DNA from: an uncultured Bacilli bacterium
GTDB lineage: Bacteria; Bacillota_I; Bacilli_A; RF39; UBA660
Reading direction: 5' to 3'
NCBI GenBank assembly: GCA_934155645.1
Contig: CAKPHC010000001.1
Span: 186,001 to 250,000 of the forward strand
DNA: 64,000 bases
A program made the position numbers and the translations under genes. Of the stretch, positions 34,705-44,593 are shown piece after piece (within the stretch, counting starts at the first letter, position 1; each line of letters begins with the position of its first letter). The notes under the pieces are model-generated. The model was not told where the DNA came from. It searched no databases and saw only the letters and a list, made by a program, of their open reading frames with translations.

Positions 34705-35370
34705 CTACTTTTCTATTAATTTAATAAATTCATTAGGTACATCGGTTTCAAAAGTCATTAATTTATCACTACCAGGTAAAGTTAAAGACAATTTATATGC
34801 ATGTAAATACATACGTCTAAATCCATCTTTTAAACCATATTTACTATCACCAACAATTGGATGATTCATATCCTTCATATGTACTCTTATCTGATTCTTT
34901 CTACCCGTTCTTAGGCTTATATCTAGTAATGAATAATTATTATTTCTAGCAACTACTCTATACCTTGTAATTGCCTTTTTACCATCCTTAGGATTATTAC
35001 TTGAAACAGTTAAAAGAGTCTTAGTTTCTCTTAAATACGAAACAATTTCATCTTTATCTTTTACAACGTTACCATGAACTATAGCAACATAATTACGGTC
35101 TTTTACCAAATTATCCCAATTATCTTGTAAATTCATCTTTAATTTTTCACTTTTAGCAAATAACACCAATCCAGAAGTATCTCTATCTAATCTATGTACA
35201 ATAAAAATTTTATTATTTTTGTTTTTCTTTTTTATATACATGTATACTTTATGAAACAAAGTCTTTTCCTTTTCTTTATCAGTCGCGATAGTTAGTAATC
35301 CTGAAGGTTTATTAACAACTATTATATCTTTGTCCTCATATATAATATCTAATCTTTCACTTTTCTTCAT
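34705..35370 (-). CDS. RluA-family pseudouridine synthase
   Basis: A 221-aa protein without an S4 domain. The catalytic motif HRLDRDTSGLVLFAK is complete. It isomerises uridine to pseudouridine in rRNA or tRNA; the specific site is unknown. It starts directly at the end of the upstream membrane-protein gene, so the two are co-transcribed. Confidence 0.93.
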   Translation of the reverse strand: MKKSERLDIIYEDKDIIVVNKPSGLLTIATDKEKEKTLFHKVYMYIKKKNKNNKIFIVHRLDRDTSGLVLFAKSEKLKMNLQDNWDNLVKDRNYVAIVHGNVVKDKDEIVSYLRETKTLLTVSSNNPKDGKKAITRYRVVARNNNYSLLDISLRTGRKNQIRVHMKDMNHPIVGDSKYGLKDGFRRMYLHAYKLSLTLPGSDKLMTFETDVPNEFIKLIEK

Positions 35371-35371
35371 A

Positions 35372-36025
35372 TTAATCGTTCTTCTTTCTTTTTATAACCT
35401 GCACCTTAGAAAAGGCATTGACTAATCTTCTAGTTAAAACAGATTCTTTTGATAACTTTTCTCTTACTCTTCTTGTTATTTCTTCTGTACTATCTTTCTT
35501 TATTGAGAAAGCAACATTTTTAAAATTAATTATTATCTTAAAGGAAATAAAACAATCTATCATAAATAAAATGAATAAAATAATAGAAATAATCATTGCT
35601 ATATTAGCAGGTATCTTTTCTAAAATTCCTATTAATCCTGGATTTAATACATACATTGCAAAGCAACCTAGCAGTCCAAAAGGAACCATTGTTTCTAAAC
35701 ATATTCTTCCGTTTATATTAAACTTTTTATCACTATAATCCCACCATCTTGCTTTAAATAATTTTTCCATAATATAACTAGTCATATATTCTAGTATTGA
35801 AAATATTAAAATGGACATCATAAAAAGAGCAATTGGGTCACTCAAATATTTTCTAAGAAGCAAATAACAAGAAATACCACCAAATCCATAAATTGGACAA
35901 TAAGGTCCCATTAAAAAGCCACGGTTAACAAACCTTTTTTCTATAATTGAAACATTTATAACTTCGATTGTCCATCCAATAAACGAATAAATCAAAAACA
36001 ATAAAAAATATAAATAAATATTCAT
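35372..36025 (-). CDS. Putative ABC transporter type IV membrane protein (CmpB family, PF06541-like)
   Basis: A 217-aa membrane protein. The conserved FIGWTIEV, NRGFLMGPYCPIYGFG and LEYMTSYIMEKLF-ARWWDYS are typical of this family. About five membrane helices, with a basic cytoplasmic tail. The exact transport role is not established. The ATG at 36025 fits GGAGG. Confidence 0.85.
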   Translation of the reverse strand: MNIYLYFLLFLIYSFIGWTIEVINVSIIEKRFVNRGFLMGPYCPIYGFGGISCYLLLRKYLSDPIALFMMSILIFSILEYMTSYIMEKLFKARWWDYSDKKFNINGRICLETMVPFGLLGCFAMYVLNPGLIGILEKIPANIAMIISIILFILFMIDCFISFKIIINFKNVAFSIKKDSTEEITRRVREKLSKESVLTRRLVNAFSKVQVIKRKKND

Positions 36026-36062
36026 AAAAACCTCCATCTAACCAATTATACCATAGCTAATA

Positions 36063-36725
36063 TTAAATATGTAATCTTCTTTCTAATTCGCTTTTCATCT
36101 GATGATGATTAAAAACAGCTAAAATTAAAATTGAGAAAACGCTAAAAATAATGCACAATATTGAAGGCCACTCAACTTTTAATATTTTTTTAAAAATAAA
36201 GTAAATAGGAATTAATCCTACTAAAGAATTAATATATATATAAATTACGTAATCTTTAAAAATATCTTTCATAAATATTCTTAATATAAATAAAGTTGTT
36301 ACATAACTAATACATAAGAATGGCAAAACATAAGTTATACTCCAAAGATGCCAACCAGTAAAATAATCCCACAATATAGAAACTAATAAAAGAATCATAA
36401 CCTCAGCAAAAAGTAATCTCATAAAATGATGACGTCTTTTTATTCCAATAATAAATGTTAACCAAAAAGAAAATATTCCAGCAATGACAAATAATGACCA
36501 ATTAATTTTTCCACTAACTTTATAATTGATAATAGTACATACCACACAACCGAAAAGAGACAAAAATAATAACAATTTAAAAAACAATCCATGCTTAACA
36601 TACATATTAGGTATAACAGGAAAGACACTAGTATCTATTATTACATCATCAATATCATTTCCACACAAAGGACATTTAGAAGAACTTGAATTAATATCTA
36701 CATTACATTTATAACATCTCTTCAT
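36063..36725 (-). CDS. DUF6320-type zinc-ribbon membrane protein
   Basis: A 220-aa protein. The N-terminal zinc ribbon (CYKCNVDINSSSSKCPLCG) is followed by about six membrane helices. This type of protein is regularly found next to an alcohol acetyltransferase-like gene and an alpha/beta hydrolase, as here. The start codon at 36725 lies inside the end of the preceding gene (17-base overlap), with GGAGG in place. Its role is unknown; a membrane adaptor for lipid or ester metabolism is inferred. Confidence 0.82.
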   Translation of the reverse strand: MKRCYKCNVDINSSSSKCPLCGNDIDDVIIDTSVFPVIPNMYVKHGLFFKLLLFLSLFGCVVCTIINYKVSGKINWSLFVIAGIFSFWLTFIIGIKRRHHFMRLLFAEVMILLLVSILWDYFTGWHLWSITYVLPFLCISYVTTLFILRIFMKDIFKDYVIYIYINSLVGLIPIYFIFKKILKVEWPSILCIIFSVFSILILAVFNHHQMKSELERRLHI

Positions 36726-37971
36726 AATCACTATCCTCCACTTCATTAGTATTTATAACAACTTGAACATTATTTTTACTTAGTTCAGTAAAGAAATTCT
36801 TTTGAATCTCAGGACTAGTAAAATGCGAAGTAAAAGATAAAGTCATATTGTCTAAATAAGAACACATACATATTTGAGTACAATCAGTACTAGCAAAAAC
36901 ATCAAATAATTTTATATAATCTATTAGTTCTTCTGGCATTTCAACAATTCCAATATTAGATAATGCAATAGTCTGTTCACGTCTAGAACGCTTATAAAAG
37001 TACTTTAAAACAATATCTTTTATAAAAATAGGTACTAGTCTTAATATAAATATATTTTCTAAAACCGCCATTGAATTCATTTGATTATCCAAATTTTCTT
37101 TTGTTAATTTATCTTTAAACTGTGAACTGATTTCATTTATTATACTTTCCAAGTCATCATTATCATCATTAAATTTATATTGAACTGTAATTGTATTAAA
37201 AAAGTTTCTTGCCGTATTTGATTTAAAATATTTACGCAAATTAACTGGTATAGTTACTACTACTGGTTTTCTTTTATCTTTTCTACTCATTGTATTACCA
37301 ATACTTTTAATTAAAATACTCGTTAAATAAACAGTAACAGTAGTATTATTATCTTTAGCTAATTTAATAATCTCTTTAGTTGGAACTATCCCTTCAATAA
37401 CTTTAAGTCGATACTCTGGATAAAGTCTTCCTTTTAAAAGATACGCTTTAGTCTTTTTCCCAAATTCAAGCCTTTTAGCTTTTTTATAATACTTTTCAAA
37501 ACTATCAGTTTCTTTTTCATAAATTGAACTTGTATCAATTGTAATTCTCTTTTTTATATTGTGTTTATCAATTAAATAATTTGCTACTAACGTTTTTAAA
37601 AAACATATGGCACCAGTCCCATCAGTTAAAGCATGGTAAACCTCTAAATTAATTCTTTTCTTATAATAAGAAACTCTAAATAATAAAGATTTATCTACTT
37701 TATCACATATATAATTAGATTCTTTTACAACTTTAGGAACAACTGAAGAAGTTTCTAAGTAATACCAAAATAATCCTTTTCTTAGACTTGATAAAAACAT
37801 TGGAAATTCTTCTAAAGTTTTATCTAAGGCCTTTTGTAACTTTAAAGGGTCAATATCTTCATATAGTTCACAAGCAAATCTAAAAACTTTAGGGTCATTA
37901 TTATCAGAAGTCGGTGGAAAAATCTTACCAGCATTATCTAATTTGTACCATTTCTTTATATTTTTATTCAT
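36709..37971 (-). CDS. Condensation/alcohol-acyltransferase-like enzyme
   Basis: A 420-aa protein of the CoA-dependent acyltransferase / condensation-domain superfamily. The active-site motif is VYHALTDGTG (HxxxDG) at about residue 115; the PVNLRKYF region and SNIGIVEMP form the C-terminal lobe. Relatives transfer acyl groups to alcohols or lipids. The substrate is not known. The start at 37971 is preferred for AGGTGAT spacing. It overlaps both the hydrolase gene before it and the DUF6320 gene after it. Confidence 0.82.
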   Translation of the reverse strand: MNKNIKKWYKLDNAGKIFPPTSDNNDPKVFRFACELYEDIDPLKLQKALDKTLEEFPMFLSSLRKGLFWYYLETSSVVPKVVKESNYICDKVDKSLLFRVSYYKKRINLEVYHALTDGTGAICFLKTLVANYLIDKHNIKKRITIDTSSIYEKETDSFEKYYKKAKRLEFGKKTKAYLLKGRLYPEYRLKVIEGIVPTKEIIKLAKDNNTTVTVYLTSILIKSIGNTMSRKDKRKPVVVTIPVNLRKYFKSNTARNFFNTITVQYKFNDDNDDLESIINEISSQFKDKLTKENLDNQMNSMAVLENIFILRLVPIFIKDIVLKYFYKRSRREQTIALSNIGIVEMPEELIDYIKLFDVFASTDCTQICMCSYLDNMTLSFTSHFTSPEIQKNFFTELSKNNVQVVINTNEVEDSDYEEML

Positions 37972-38890
37972 CTTTATCATCACCTAAAAATTGAATTATT
38001 CTTTTATACGCTTCCATTTTATGTTTCTTACCTATTGGTTGTGATAAAAATCCATGAATAGCGTCTTCAAAATTGTAATAAACAACATAATTAAAATATA
38101 GTTTTAATCTTCTCGCATACTTCTTTCCTTCATCACGTAATGGGTCATGATTAGAAGTTATTAATAAAGTTCTAGGTTGAAAAAACAAGGTTCTCGCTTT
38201 TAAAGGCGCTACATAAGGATTATTTAAATCTTTAGGATTAGTTACATATAAATTCATATATTCTTGTAGTTGTTTCTGGGTCAACAAGTAATCTTTACCA
38301 TTTTCAATAACTGATTTGTACTTAGTTTTATTTGAATAATCAGTTTGTAAAGCCGGATATAAAAGAATTTGATTTTCTATTTTAAAATCTTTAGTATCCC
38401 TTGCTTTTAATGAAATTGCTGCTACTAAATTGGCACCTGCCGAATCACCCATTAAACAAACATCTTTATAACTCAAATTCAATGAACCAAGATTCTTCAT
38501 AATTAACTTTGTTGCTTCATAACAGTCATTAAAACCAGCTGGATAAGGATATTCTGGTGCTAGCCTATAATCAATAGCAACTACCATCCTATTAGTTCGA
38601 TGTGACAATTCAATACAAGTATTAGTATAAGAGTCAACCGAACCAGTAACCCAACCGCCACCATGAATAAAAATAATTAATTTAGAGTTTTCTTTACCAG
38701 TACATGATTTAAAAACTCTGGCTTTAATTTTTCTATCCTCTAGGTCAAATATTATATCTTCATAGTCTTTTTTATTAATAAAAGAAGGATTTATAATTTT
38801 TTGTAATATCCTAAAAAGTTTATAATTTTTTTTTATACTTATATCCGTCTTTGATATACCTTTTATAACTTCCGATGTTATTTTTTCCAT
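37964..38890 (-). CDS. Alpha/beta hydrolase (HSL-type esterase)
   Basis: A 308-aa protein. FIHGGGWVTGS is the oxyanion HGGG motif; GDSAGAN holds the nucleophile Ser; the acid and His are in SNHDPLRDEG and DAIHGF. It fits carboxylesterases of the hormone-sensitive lipase group. It overlaps the acyltransferase gene and follows the 372-aa gene without a gap. It probably acts on the ester made or consumed by the next enzyme; inference. Confidence 0.92.
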   Translation of the reverse strand: MEKITSEVIKGISKTDISIKKNYKLFRILQKIINPSFINKKDYEDIIFDLEDRKIKARVFKSCTGKENSKLIIFIHGGGWVTGSVDSYTNTCIELSHRTNRMVVAIDYRLAPEYPYPAGFNDCYEATKLIMKNLGSLNLSYKDVCLMGDSAGANLVAAISLKARDTKDFKIENQILLYPALQTDYSNKTKYKSVIENGKDYLLTQKQLQEYMNLYVTNPKDLNNPYVAPLKARTLFFQPRTLLITSNHDPLRDEGKKYARRLKLYFNYVVYYNFEDAIHGFLSQPIGKKHKMEAYKRIIQFLGDDKDE

Positions 38891-40009
38891 TTACTTTACT
38901 CCTTTGCCAATAGATTTATAGTTTTGAGATAAAGAATAGATTTCTCCTAACAAGTCATTATTACAAACCATTTCATTATCGACTTTAAAATGTAAAGAAG
39001 AATCCATCTCTAATGGGAAACTATCTATTTCTATATTGGAAAAGTGATGTCCCATTCTTCTAAAACTTCTTATAAATTTATCAGTAATATTTCTTTGTAC
39101 AGAATCATGTGTCTTAATTTTCTCAAGTCGCCTTTGAACAATTGGATTATTTAAATCTCCATTATATTTTTCTTTCAACAATTGATGTGATATTTCAACG
39201 GCGTTCCAACGATTTACCAAGAAATAAGGTGCAACAAATTCCTCTACATTACTATAAGTAGATATTAAAGGTATAGTTACTGCTAAACTAATTAAATCCC
39301 AAGGACCAACCGAATATAAGTTTTCTGGATTATTAATAGGGTCTCTAGAAGTTGAACTTTCATCAAAGCCTTGTCCAACCTTACGCATTTTTCTTTCTAT
39401 TGTTTTATCTTTATCACCTTTATCCATGTTTTGTATAGCATACACATAAGCTTTACCATTACTTATTCCGAACCTTACATCTGGTAATGTATATTTCTTA
39501 TTATTTTCACCAATTAATTCTATATGAAAGGCATATGGTGTCTCTTCAACAACACTTTGTTTTTCTAAAGTTACCAAAATATTAGATTTTAAAATATTTG
39601 AATATCCAATATCTTTAGTTTCTAAAAAATCTGATAAAGATGTATCAGTGATAAAATTAGAATAACGTTCAAATAGTTTATTTAAATCATTAAAGTCCCC
39701 CGGCAAGGCATTTACCAAGCAAGAAGTTAAAATATATTTTTGAGCATTAGAAGAATCAAGAACTCTTTCATCTTGTGAATAAAAATCTCTAGCTAAGTTG
39801 GCATAATTAGTCATACTTTCATTTAATTGTTCTTTATTTTTAATAATTAATGTAGGTGCCATCACATTATAATAGTATTTAGCAGTAGTTAAATCTTTTA
39901 ATTTGCCTTGTTCTAGTATCTTAGTATCAAAACAAATAGGAATTAGAAAACCACAATCTATTTTTCCTAAGGCTGCTTCTTTTATAATTTCATCGTAAAA
40001 AACGTCCAT
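38891..40009 (-). CDS. Hypothetical 372-aa protein
   Basis: Not recognised. A soluble protein starting MDVFYDEIIKEAALG. It has mixed beta and helical segments, including YTLPDVRFGISNGKAYVYAIQNM and SVGPWDLISLAV. The region RRMGHHFSNIEIDSFP may be functional. It lies directly upstream of the esterase gene, so it probably belongs to that operon. The ATG at 40009 fits AGAGGTG. Confidence 0.65.
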   Translation of the reverse strand: MDVFYDEIIKEAALGKIDCGFLIPICFDTKILEQGKLKDLTTAKYYYNVMAPTLIIKNKEQLNESMTNYANLARDFYSQDERVLDSSNAQKYILTSCLVNALPGDFNDLNKLFERYSNFITDTSLSDFLETKDIGYSNILKSNILVTLEKQSVVEETPYAFHIELIGENNKKYTLPDVRFGISNGKAYVYAIQNMDKGDKDKTIERKMRKVGQGFDESSTSRDPINNPENLYSVGPWDLISLAVTIPLISTYSNVEEFVAPYFLVNRWNAVEISHQLLKEKYNGDLNNPIVQRRLEKIKTHDSVQRNITDKFIRSFRRMGHHFSNIEIDSFPLEMDSSLHFKVDNEMVCNNDLLGEIYSLSQNYKSIGKGVK

Positions 40010-40049
40010 GTTATTCACCTCTACTTGTGCGTAATAATATTATATCAAA

Positions 40050-40325
40050 TTATTTATTAGTCTCACTATAATAATGTATTTCTGCTAATTGTTTACTAAC
40101 TTCTTCAAGTTCAAAGTCTTCTTCTTCATTTAAAACTTCTTCAATATCAAATAAAAGTGAAGAAATATTACTATACTTTTTATAATTAATTCCATTTCTT
40201 GTTAATATTTCTACCTGTCTATCACTAAGCAAAATATTATTTTCTCTTCGTTTTAAAAAATCTTGCTCCACCTTTGTATATTTCAAAGCATCATCGACAC
40301 TTATATCTACTCCATTAACTTTCAT
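40050..40325 (-). CDS. 91-aa hypothetical protein
   Basis: A small acidic protein, MKVNGVDISVDDALKYTK, with a helical and coiled C-terminal half (LLFDIEEVLNEEEDFELEEV). GGAGGG precedes the ATG. The segment LLSDRQVEILTRNGINYKKYSN is reminiscent of the short proteins that pair with DNA-related enzymes in gut bacteria, but no function is known. It lies 17 bases after the helicase gene. Confidence 0.6.
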   Translation of the reverse strand: MKVNGVDISVDDALKYTKVEQDFLKRRENNILLSDRQVEILTRNGINYKKYSNISSLLFDIEEVLNEEEDFELEEVSKQLAEIHYYSETNK

Positions 40326-40342
40326 AATACCCTCCAAAAATA

Positions 40343-41878
40343 TTATAATTTAATTATTTCTATTTTTCTATAATTATCCGCAATTAATTCTCTTACAAAA
40401 GTTGATTTATCCTTTAAAGGCGTTAATAAGTACACTTTATTTTTAGTCCTTGTTAAAGCTACATAGAAAAGTCTACGTTCTTCACCATATAAATAATTAT
40501 CATAATTCTTACTAACAAATCTTAGTACTCTATCATCTTTTATTTTATTAGGAAAACCTAACATATCATCTATTAAATTAATTATTATTACATTTTCTTC
40601 TTCTAATCCCTTAGACTTATGTGCAGTCATATACTTAAGTTTAATATTACTGTTATCCAAAACAATTAATTCATCATTTTTAATCTCAATACTAGAACTT
40701 ATTACTAGATTAATATCTTTATTATTACGCCCTATAACTAGTATTGGACTTTTAGTTTTTGAATATATTTTCCTAACTAACGTTAAAAATGCTTTCTTAA
40801 TATTTTTATAATATACGATTGATACTGGCTTTAATAAATGTTTTGATGATTTTAATTTTTTCCTTATTTGATATTTATTCTTTAAAACAAATCTACTGGC
40901 TATATCAACTAATTCTTGACTATTTCGATAAGTATTTTCAATTTTTAAAATTTTGGCATCATTAAAATATTCTTGGAAATTTAAAAATAAAGATACATCA
41001 CACCCAGTAAATCGATAAATTGATTGAAAGTCATCACCTACTACCATTAAATTAGCAGATGTGACATCTAATATTGATTTAATTAAATCAAACCTTATAA
41101 AAGAAGTGTCTTGATATTCATCAATAATTACATATTTGTATTTATTAACATTGGCCCCTTCTTTTACATACTTAGTCGCATTAATAATCATGTCATCAAA
41201 ATCTATTTCTTTATTCTCATTTAAATGATTTTGATATAATAAGTAAATATTTAATGCTAGTAGTAAAAATATCTTTTCTTGCTTATATTTAAAATTAAAC
41301 CATCTTCTTATACTTGTTAAAAAAGTAGAAAAATCACTTATATCATAATTATTACACTTAAAAAGATGAATAAAAGTTAATAAAAGAATCTCTAATTTTT
41401 CTATTTTCAAAGTATTATTTCTGATAAAGTTAGCGTATTTTTTTATTATATTTTTATAACTTTTGACTTTAAAATATTGTAATATTTCATGCATTAATTT
41501 CTCATTTTGTAATACCGTCTCATAAAAAAATAAATGGATTATATTATTTAAAGTATCATTAGAAGTTATTTCATAATCATTAAACTTATTTTTTAATATT
41601 TCTAAAGATAATTTATGAAAAGTATAAACAGGTATATCTATTTTTAATTCCTTTTCTATTTTCTTTTTAAGACTAATTGAAGATGATTTTGTAAAAGATA
41701 TACACAGTATTTCACTAGGTAATACATGCTTATATTTAGTTAAATAATAAATTTTACCTAAAATAGTAAACGTTTTGCCACTACCCGCACCTGCTACTAC
41801 CAGTAAATACTTACTTTCATCTAATACAATGTGCTGCTGTTGTTCATCTAAATAATAACCACATATCTTATCTTTCAT
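40343..41878 (-). CDS. UvrD/Rep-type superfamily 1 helicase
   Basis: A 511-aa protein with the SF1 motifs in order: VAGAGSGKTFT (Walker A), ISFTKSSS (Ia), VIDEYQDTS (II), VVGDDFQSIYRFTGCD (III), TYRNSQ (IV), TAHKSKGLEEENV (V) and YVALTRTKNKVYL (VI). It unwinds DNA 3' to 5'. It is about 200 residues shorter than UvrD or PcrA, with reduced 1B/2B accessory domains and no C-terminal extension. Repair or defence roles are both possible; no nuclease partner is adjacent. Confidence 0.9.
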   Translation of the reverse strand: MKDKICGYYLDEQQQHIVLDESKYLLVVAGAGSGKTFTILGKIYYLTKYKHVLPSEILCISFTKSSSISLKKKIEKELKIDIPVYTFHKLSLEILKNKFNDYEITSNDTLNNIIHLFFYETVLQNEKLMHEILQYFKVKSYKNIIKKYANFIRNNTLKIEKLEILLLTFIHLFKCNNYDISDFSTFLTSIRRWFNFKYKQEKIFLLLALNIYLLYQNHLNENKEIDFDDMIINATKYVKEGANVNKYKYVIIDEYQDTSFIRFDLIKSILDVTSANLMVVGDDFQSIYRFTGCDVSLFLNFQEYFNDAKILKIENTYRNSQELVDIASRFVLKNKYQIRKKLKSSKHLLKPVSIVYYKNIKKAFLTLVRKIYSKTKSPILVIGRNNKDINLVISSSIEIKNDELIVLDNSNIKLKYMTAHKSKGLEEENVIIINLIDDMLGFPNKIKDDRVLRFVSKNYDNYLYGEERRLFYVALTRTKNKVYLLTPLKDKSTFVRELIADNYRKIEIIKL

Positions 41879-41973
41879 CTGTATCACCAATTGTATTATT
41901 AGTAGAATTTAAAAAAAAATCAAATTATCAAAATCTGATTTTATAGGTTAAAAAGAATTCAATTTATTAAATA

Positions 41974-41998
41974 AAAAATAACTAAACATAATTTAGTT
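41974..41998 (-). terminator. Terminator of the 86-aa gene
   Basis: AACTAAA (41980-41986) and TTTAGTT (41992-41998), with TATTTTTTATTT following on the minus strand. Confidence 0.75.
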
Positions 41999-42008
41999 AG
42001 TACTTCTA

Positions 42009-42269
42009 TTATTTTTTTATTTTAACAAGCGCAACGCCTCTTTTTTCTTCTTCTTTTTGCACTTTAGGTATCAATACATCTAAATTATTATATGTATATC
42101 CTACTATTTCATCTTCTAACGTAAGCATATCAGCACGTTCTTTTACATTACTAATCCAATTAGCTAAATAAGTAAGTTCCTCATTAGTACACTTATCTAA
42201 ATTTATACTTTTAACGTTATCAACTAAATAGTTTCTTATATTAGAATTATATAAATCTACAAGTTGCAT
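42009..42269 (-). CDS. 86-aa hypothetical protein
   Basis: MQLVDLYNSNIRNYLVDN, a helical small protein with a basic end (GVALVKIKK). GGAGGGG precedes the ATG. No family recognised. It is monocistronic with its own terminator. Confidence 0.6.
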   Translation of the reverse strand: MQLVDLYNSNIRNYLVDNVKSINLDKCTNEELTYLANWISNVKERADMLTLEDEIVGYTYNNLDVLIPKVQKEEEKRGVALVKIKK

Positions 42270-42381
42270 ATTCTCCCCTCCTTTTTTGAGTGCTTTACCA
42301 TCATAATGTAATTATATGAAAAAGTCAATAAAAAGTTTCCGACAAATTTGTGGTATAATTATATTAAAGGAGAGTGAAGTT

Positions 42382-43473
42382 ATGGAATACATCTGTTATG
42401 CTAATCAAGAATACCCAAAAGAACAATTTAAGAAATTTTTTAAATCTAAGCAAACAAAAAACACAATTTATAGTTATTTAGAAGTTTTACAAAATAATGG
42501 AATAAACAACCTAGACGTATTATATGACTTAGAAGAAAGAGGTTGTACTTATGCTTACGCCGCTAATGCTTTAGTAACTAAGCTTATAACGAATTCTGAC
42601 AAGAATTTAAATAGTTCTACTATTAAAGAAGTCTTTGGTTTCCCATTAAGTACAGATGATAATACATTAGACTGTAATATATTAATGCTTGATATGTTCG
42701 CATTCTTATATGATAAAGTTAAACTAACTGTCCATAAATACGAAAACTATCATTATAAAAATGCTATCGAAGCTGTAAAAGATTTATTTGGTAAAGAACC
42801 AGCAAGTGAAGAAGAAGCAATACTGGAATTATTAAATAATAATATTAGACCAGACGGAATCGATTCAGAGACAAAAGAAAATAAATATAAAAAAATGATA
42901 CCTGACAACCAAGTTATATATGGTTCATATCCAGAAATAGCAAAATCTTTATTAAACATTGAAGATAATGATATGAATAAAGAAAAATTAACAAAACTAT
43001 TATCAGAAAAAGGCATTATCTTTGAAGAACACGATAAGTATCCCGAATCAAAACTCTCAGGACTAACAGAAGCTAACATTAACACATGGATTAATTACTA
43101 TCTTTTAAGAAAGAACATTAGTCTTGAATTTAAAAGTGAACTTCTTCCAAAAGACAATAACAATTACGATGAATTTCAAAACAATTTAAAAACTCTTTTA
43201 AGTGAAGGATACATCTTAGGTATAGCATCATCACCAAATAGTGATGCCTTCATAATATCTAATAAAGAAAAAGAAAGAGTATCAAGTAAAGAAGCCGGTC
43301 ACAAAATGTTGATTACAGGGTTTGATGAAAACAATAATTTACTAGTATCCTCTTGGGGAAAAGATTTCACTATTGCAAAAGAACACTATAAAGACTTTAC
43401 TTATACAAAAGTCAAAATTAAAACACCAGAAATTATTAAGTCTAACGACAAAGAAAATAATTTTAAGTATTAA
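42382..43473 (+). CDS. Papain-like (C1/C39-fold) cysteine protease-like protein
   Basis: A 363-aa protein. EERGCTYAYAANALV (Cys about 55) and EAGHKMLITGFDENNNLLVSSWGKDF (His about 307) look like the Cys and His parts of a papain-like peptidase, with the SWG after the His as in C1 and C39 enzymes. The middle 200 residues are helical. No signal peptide, so it acts in the cytoplasm or in a spore. A TATAAT box and AAAGGAG are directly upstream; an earlier start was discarded. It is followed by a DHH phosphoesterase 9 bases on. Confidence 0.65.
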   Translation: MEYICYANQEYPKEQFKKFFKSKQTKNTIYSYLEVLQNNGINNLDVLYDLEERGCTYAYAANALVTKLITNSDKNLNSSTIKEVFGFPLSTDDNTLDCNILMLDMFAFLYDKVKLTVHKYENYHYKNAIEAVKDLFGKEPASEEEAILELLNNNIRPDGIDSETKENKYKKMIPDNQVIYGSYPEIAKSLLNIEDNDMNKEKLTKLLSEKGIIFEEHDKYPESKLSGLTEANINTWINYYLLRKNISLEFKSELLPKDNNNYDEFQNNLKTLLSEGYILGIASSPNSDAFIISNKEKERVSSKEAGHKMLITGFDENNNLLVSSWGKDFTIAKEHYKDFTYTKVKIKTPEIIKSNDKENNFKY

Positions 43474-43482
43474 GGAGGTTCA

Positions 43483-44460
43483 ATGACTATAGGAAATTAT
43501 GATAATATTGCAAAAGCCTTAAACGAAATCAGTCAAAATGAATTAATATTAGTAGCAGGTCATAAAAATAGTGATATAGATTCTATTGCAAGTTCTTTAG
43601 CATTAACTAGATATTTAAATAAATTTGGGAAAAAAGCAATATGCTTGGTAGAAGAAAAGCATCTAAACCTACTTAATTGGTTTAACAATCATAAATATAT
43701 CGAAACAACCATTGACAATATAAAGGAACCATATAATTTCATATTAGTAGATGCAAACGAAAAATCCAGATTAGGGATTTTCGAAGAGTTATTTAATAAA
43801 GCAAAAATCACTATTCAAATAGACCATCATGAGAATAACGAAGGAATTGCTAATTATATTTTAGTTGATACCAATATTAGTTCTACTTCTGAAATGGTAT
43901 ACAATATTTTAAAATTATTAGAATTGGATATCGATTCTAATATTGCTAGTTTAATATATGCAGGAATCTTAAATGACACTTGCTGTTTCACTAGAAGAAT
44001 AACTGATAAAACATTTAATATAACTTCTAACTTATTAAAATATAATATCGATTATGAAGATATAACTAAAAAAACTTATTTAAACAAATCACTAAATGAA
44101 ATAAAAATCATAGGAAAAGTAATAAATGAATTAACAATAGATAATGATACAGCTTACGTAATTATCGATAAAAACAAAGATACTTATAAAGACGTTGATT
44201 ACAATACATTTTCTAAAAAAATCTTAACTACGTTAAACAACATAAATGATATCAATATTGTAGTGGGAATATTAATTGATAATGAAAAAATAGAAATAAT
44301 TATGAGAAGTCATACTATAGAAGTTGAATCTATATTAAAAAGTTTAGGTGGCGGTGGTCACAAATACGCAGCAGGAGCCACTGTATATAACAAAAACCTC
44401 AGCGAAGTTATTAACACTATAAAAGATAAAATAAATAGTTTAAAAGGTACCCTTAAGTAA
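43483..44460 (+). CDS. nrnA: DHH/DHHA1 phosphoesterase, NrnA-type (oligoribonuclease / pAp phosphatase)
   Basis: A 325-aa protein. HKNSDIDSIASS and DANEKSRLG are the N-terminal metal motifs, IDHHENN is the DHH motif, and the DHHA1 domain ends with the GGGGHKYAAGA loop. Bacterial NrnA degrades nanoRNA and 3'-phosphoadenosine-5'-phosphate. AAGGAGG is directly before the ATG. It shares the transcript of the upstream protease-like gene. Confidence 0.9.
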   Translation: MTIGNYDNIAKALNEISQNELILVAGHKNSDIDSIASSLALTRYLNKFGKKAICLVEEKHLNLLNWFNNHKYIETTIDNIKEPYNFILVDANEKSRLGIFEELFNKAKITIQIDHHENNEGIANYILVDTNISSTSEMVYNILKLLELDIDSNIASLIYAGILNDTCCFTRRITDKTFNITSNLLKYNIDYEDITKKTYLNKSLNEIKIIGKVINELTIDNDTAYVIIDKNKDTYKDVDYNTFSKKILTTLNNINDINIVVGILIDNEKIEIIMRSHTIEVESILKSLGGGGHKYAAGATVYNKNLSEVINTIKDKINSLKGTLK

Positions 44461-44474
44461 GAGTACCTTTTTTA
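44442..44474 (+). terminator. Terminator of the nrnA transcript
   Basis: AAAGGTAC pairs with GTACCTTT followed by TTTTT; it overlaps the stop codon. Confidence 0.85.
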
Positions 44475-44480
44475 TACAAA

Positions 44481-44504
44481 ATAAAAAGTCTTAATAATAA
44501 GACT
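44481..44504 (-). terminator. Terminator of tRNA-His
   Basis: AGTCTTA and TAAGACT with T-run on the minus strand, 13 bases after the tRNA. Confidence 0.8.
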
Positions 44505-44516
44505 CTTATCATAAAA

Positions 44517-44593
44517 TGGGGCGAATAGTGGGGATCGAACCCACGCATACCAGAGCCACAATCTGGCGTGTTAACCACTTCACCATATTCGCC
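44517..44593 (-). tRNA. tRNA-His (GUG anticodon)
   Basis: On the minus strand the extra 5' G (G-1) opposite C73 is present. The anticodon stem-loop is CCAGA-TTGTGGC-TCTGG with anticodon GTG; the T arm has GGTTCGATCC. The encoded CCA end is visible (CCCA). Confidence 0.95.
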
